From NCBI GenBank assembly GCA_902536485.1, contig CACAXP010000008.1:1-39484 (forward strand): a stretch of DNA of 39,484 bases, written 5' to 3'. A program made the position numbers and the translations under genes. This DNA is from an uncultured Alphaproteobacteria bacterium (GTDB lineage Bacteria; Pseudomonadota; Alphaproteobacteria; Methylaequorales; Methylaequoraceae). Below are positions 36,894-39,484 of the stretch, one piece after another (within the stretch, counting starts at the first letter, position 1; each line of letters begins with the position of its first letter). The notes under the pieces are model-generated. The model saw only the letters and a list, made by a program, of their open reading frames with translations. It ran no database searches and was not told the origin of the DNA.

Positions 36894-37682
36894 CTATAAG
36901 TTACTATTAACAAATCTAAGCATTTCATCAACAGATGTTATAGCTTTGGAATTTACTTCGTAGGCTCTTTGAGTTTCAATCATGTCTACTAATTCTTGAA
37001 CAACATTTACATTTGATGCTTCAAGTGATCCCTGAACTACTTTCCCAAAACCAGCATTAAAAGGTACTTCTAAAATTGGTGGTCCACTAGCAGTTGTTTC
37101 AACGTAAAAGTTTTCACCAATAGGCTGAAGACCAGTTCTGTTCTGAAAATCAGCAAGCTGAAGCTGACCAATTTCCTGTGCATCAACCTGTCCAGGTATT
37201 TGTACAGATATGATTCCATCTGAAGAAACATTGATTTTTGTAGCTTCGGCTGGTATCGCAATCTCTGGCTGTATTATGAAACCACTATTGGTAGTTAAAA
37301 TTCCTTCCTGGTTTCGAGAGAATGCACCATTTCTTGTATAGACGATCTGTCCGTCAGGAAGTAAAACTTGAAAAAACCCACCGCCATCTACTGCTAAGTC
37401 AAGTGAATTATCTGTAGAAACTATACTTCCTTGAGAATGAAGTTTCTGAGAATTAACAATGTTTACTCCAGTACCCACAGCAAAACCAGAAGTTAATCTT
37501 GTGTCAACTGATGTCTGGGCTCCACTACCCCTAATGATTTGATATAACAGAGATTCAAAATTTGCTCTATCTTTTTTAAAACCATTTGTATTAACATTGG
37601 CTAAATTGTTAGAAATAATTTGCATTCTTGTTTGTTGTGCATTTAGGCCTGTCTTGGCTACATGCATTGCGTTTATACTCAT
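36894..37682 (-). CDS. flgG: Flagellar distal rod protein
   Basis: GLNAQQTRMQIISNNLANVNTNGFKKDRANFESLLYQ; LDLAVDGGGFFQVLLPDG; LVDMIETQRAYEVNSKAI. Confidence 0.97.
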   Translation of the reverse strand: MSINAMHVAKTGLNAQQTRMQIISNNLANVNTNGFKKDRANFESLLYQIIRGSGAQTSVDTRLTSGFAVGTGVNIVNSQKLHSQGSIVSTDNSLDLAVDGGGFFQVLLPDGQIVYTRNGAFSRNQEGILTTNSGFIIQPEIAIPAEATKINVSSDGIISVQIPGQVDAQEIGQLQLADFQNRTGLQPIGENFYVETTASGPPILEVPFNAGFGKVVQGSLEASNVNVVQELVDMIETQRAYEVNSKAITSVDEMLRFVNSNL

Positions 37683-37719
37683 GTTAATCCTCTTTTCTTA
37701 GCGCATTTGAATAACTATC

Positions 37720-37735
37720 TGCAAACAATGTGCCA
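37720..37735 (-). promoter_or_regulatory. sigma54 (-24/-12) promoter TGGCACATTGTTTGCA for flgGHIJK
   Basis: Textbook TGGCAC-N5-TTGCA, 38 nt upstream of flgG. Confidence 0.85.
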
Positions 37736-37765
37736 TTAAGATTGGAAAGAAATAATAGAAATTAT

Positions 37766-38086
37766 TCAGGAATTTCCTATTGTAGTTTTCTTTCCGGAAT
37801 TAATATTTTCAATTGCTTTTTCAAGTACATTACTAAAAAAATCTAGAATTTTTTTATCATCAAATGAGCTTACTGTTATCCTCGTAGCTATAAATAGAGC
37901 AAGGGCTTGAATAAGATCTCCTTCGGAAGTATTTGGGTTTTTTTTAATTTCTTTATCTATTTCATTTATTAAAATGCTGGCAATTTTTCCTACATGATCA
38001 GAATTTACTGTTTGATCATGAAGAACAAAGTTAAAGTCGATATTTGTATCTTTAAAGATAATTGAAAAAGGGAGCTTTTTTTTCAT
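37766..38086 (-). CDS. Hypothetical protein (106 aa)
   Basis: ORF with ordinary composition adjacent to the flagellar operon; no family recognised. Confidence 0.5.
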   Translation of the reverse strand: MKKKLPFSIIFKDTNIDFNFVLHDQTVNSDHVGKIASILINEIDKEIKKNPNTSEGDLIQALALFIATRITVSSFDDKKILDFFSNVLEKAIENINSGKKTTIGNS

Positions 38087-38124
38087 CTGATGTTATAAAT
38101 ATATTATATATATAGGAAATAATT

Positions 38125-38568
38125 ATGACATTACAAAATACTGACCAAAAAAAAATAAATTCAATTTTAAATGAAATTATGGAGTACGAATTAGCTGGTG
38201 TTGTTAAGTATACACACTTTGCCTTAATGGTAACTGGTCCCAATAGAATAATTTTAGATAAATTTTTTAAAAGTCAGGCAGAAGAATCACTTCTCCACGC
38301 TCAGCAAGCTGGAGAACTTCTAACTGGTCTTGGAGGACATCCATCACAAAAAATTCCTTCAATTAGTGAGTCCAACAAACATTCTGTAAAAGATCTTCTT
38401 TTTGAAAGTTTAAACCATGAAGAAAAAGCTATTTCATTATATAGAGATTTACTTAGTTATTCTGAAAACAAGAGCCTCTATATAGAGGAATACTCAAGAG
38501 AGATGATAAAAACTGAAGAAATGCATAGTATTGAAATTAAGAAAATGTTAAGAGATTATGATGAATAG
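38125..38568 (+). CDS. Bacterioferritin/ferritin-like protein
   Basis: ILNEIMEYELAGVVKYTHFALMV, QAEESLLHAQQAGELLTGLGGHPS, NHEEKAISLYRDLL, SREMIKTEEMHSIEIKKML. Confidence 0.85.
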   Translation: MTLQNTDQKKINSILNEIMEYELAGVVKYTHFALMVTGPNRIILDKFFKSQAEESLLHAQQAGELLTGLGGHPSQKIPSISESNKHSVKDLLFESLNHEEKAISLYRDLLSYSENKSLYIEEYSREMIKTEEMHSIEIKKMLRDYDE

Positions 38569-38573
38569 TCTAA

Positions 38574-39467
38574 ATGCTTTTATTTAGATCAAGCTTTCTT
38601 GCCTTTATTTTTCTTTTTTTAATATTAGGTGTTTTCTTTCCGTCGACGCTTCTGTTATTTAAAAATTACATTCCCGTTTTTTTAGGTCTTGTTATGTTTT
38701 TAATGGGAATGACTTTAGAATTAACTGATTTTAAAAAGATATTAAAAAAGCCTTCATTATTTTTTTTTGTAACATTTCTTCAGTTTACTATAATGCCAGT
38801 TGCAGCACTTGTATTAGTAAAAACTTTTAATATTCCTCCTGAACTCTCTCTTGGAGTTATTATATTAGGTTGTTGTCCTGGGGGAACTGCCTCAAACTTA
38901 ATTACATATTTATGTAATGGAAATGTGGCTCTATCGATTGTGTGTACTTTTTTTTCAACTATTGTTTCAGTTTTTTTAACACCAATACTTATTTTTTTGT
39001 TATCCAATAAAAATATAGATATAAATGTTATTTCATTAATTAAATCTTCATTTTTAATAGTTTTTTTACCAGTTTTTTTTGGTTTAATTTTTAAAATTTT
39101 TGTTCCCATGCAAAAATTTTTAAAATTTTTACCTAAAATTTCAGAATTTTTTATAGCCTTTATTATCGGCATCATCTTTTCATTAAATTTAAATCTTCTT
39201 AATCAACTATCGTACAGCTTGTTTTTTTGTATAGTTTTACACAATCTTATCGGACTTAGTATGGGTTTTTTGATAGGTGGTATCTTAGGACTTTCGTTGA
39301 GAGAAAAAAAAACAATTTCAATTGAAGTAGGTATGCAAAACTCAGGGTTAGGAATGGCTTTGTCAATTCTTCATTTTAGTAAAATTGTTGCTTTACCATC
39401 AGCAATTTTTAGCCTTTGGCATAATATTTCAGCGGTTGGGCTTGTTTATTGTTGGAAAAAAAAATAA
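38574..39467 (+). CDS. Bile acid:Na+ symporter (BASS) family transporter
   Basis: MFLMGMTLELTDFKKILKKP, LGVIILGCCPGGTASNLITYLCNGNVALSI, EVGMQNSGLGMAL. Confidence 0.9.
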   Translation: MLLFRSSFLAFIFLFLILGVFFPSTLLLFKNYIPVFLGLVMFLMGMTLELTDFKKILKKPSLFFFVTFLQFTIMPVAALVLVKTFNIPPELSLGVIILGCCPGGTASNLITYLCNGNVALSIVCTFFSTIVSVFLTPILIFLLSNKNIDINVISLIKSSFLIVFLPVFFGLIFKIFVPMQKFLKFLPKISEFFIAFIIGIIFSLNLNLLNQLSYSLFFCIVLHNLIGLSMGFLIGGILGLSLREKKTISIEVGMQNSGLGMALSILHFSKIVALPSAIFSLWHNISAVGLVYCWKKK

Positions 39468-39484
39468 ATTATATTTTTGGAAGG

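Noticed and set aside
35834-37261. ORFs 35834..36196 (+) and 37070..37261 (-)
   Set aside because: Overlap flgI and flgG, which are unambiguous.
38052-39175. ORFs 38052..38243 (-) and 38780..39175 (-)
   Set aside because: Antisense to the bacterioferritin-like and BASS transporter genes.
1-39484. CRISPR arrays, tRNA/rRNA genes, prophage or restriction/defence systems
   Set aside because: No regularly spaced repeats, RNA gene signatures or defence-family motifs seen on either strand by eye.

Overview
AT-rich bacterial chromosome segment, probably a streamlined marine alphaproteobacterium (taxon is inference). Left part: RND efflux pump with its membrane fusion protein, Ppx/GppA, RlmE, guaB-guaA, and a surface-polysaccharide block (SAM methyltransferase, GT2 glycosyltransferase, O-antigen ligase-like protein). 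Middle and right: a flagellar filament/hook gene island with four flagellins, fliD, flgL, an exceptionally large flgK, flgJ-like, flgI, flgH, flgG, three FliS-like chaperones, a FliT-like ORF and three putative protein-glycosylation enzymes. It ends with a bacterioferritin-like protein and a BASS-family transporter. Main observations: (1) the guaA 3' end is interrupted by a 112-bp perfect inverted copy of the neighbouring GT2 gene; it replaces an almost equal length of guaA, and the original C-terminal codons survive downstream out of frame. (2) Two promoter motif families partition the flagellar genes: sigma54-like TGGCAY-N5-TTGCW and sigma28-like TAAACAAA-N10/11-GTCGTT. (3) The 1790-aa FlgK carries repeated HG(L/F)xTGD modules, one apparently nested inside another. 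(4) A HAD-family gene is broken by three homopolymer frameshifts. (5) Two glycosyltransferase genes contain long poly(A) tracts (A15, A13).
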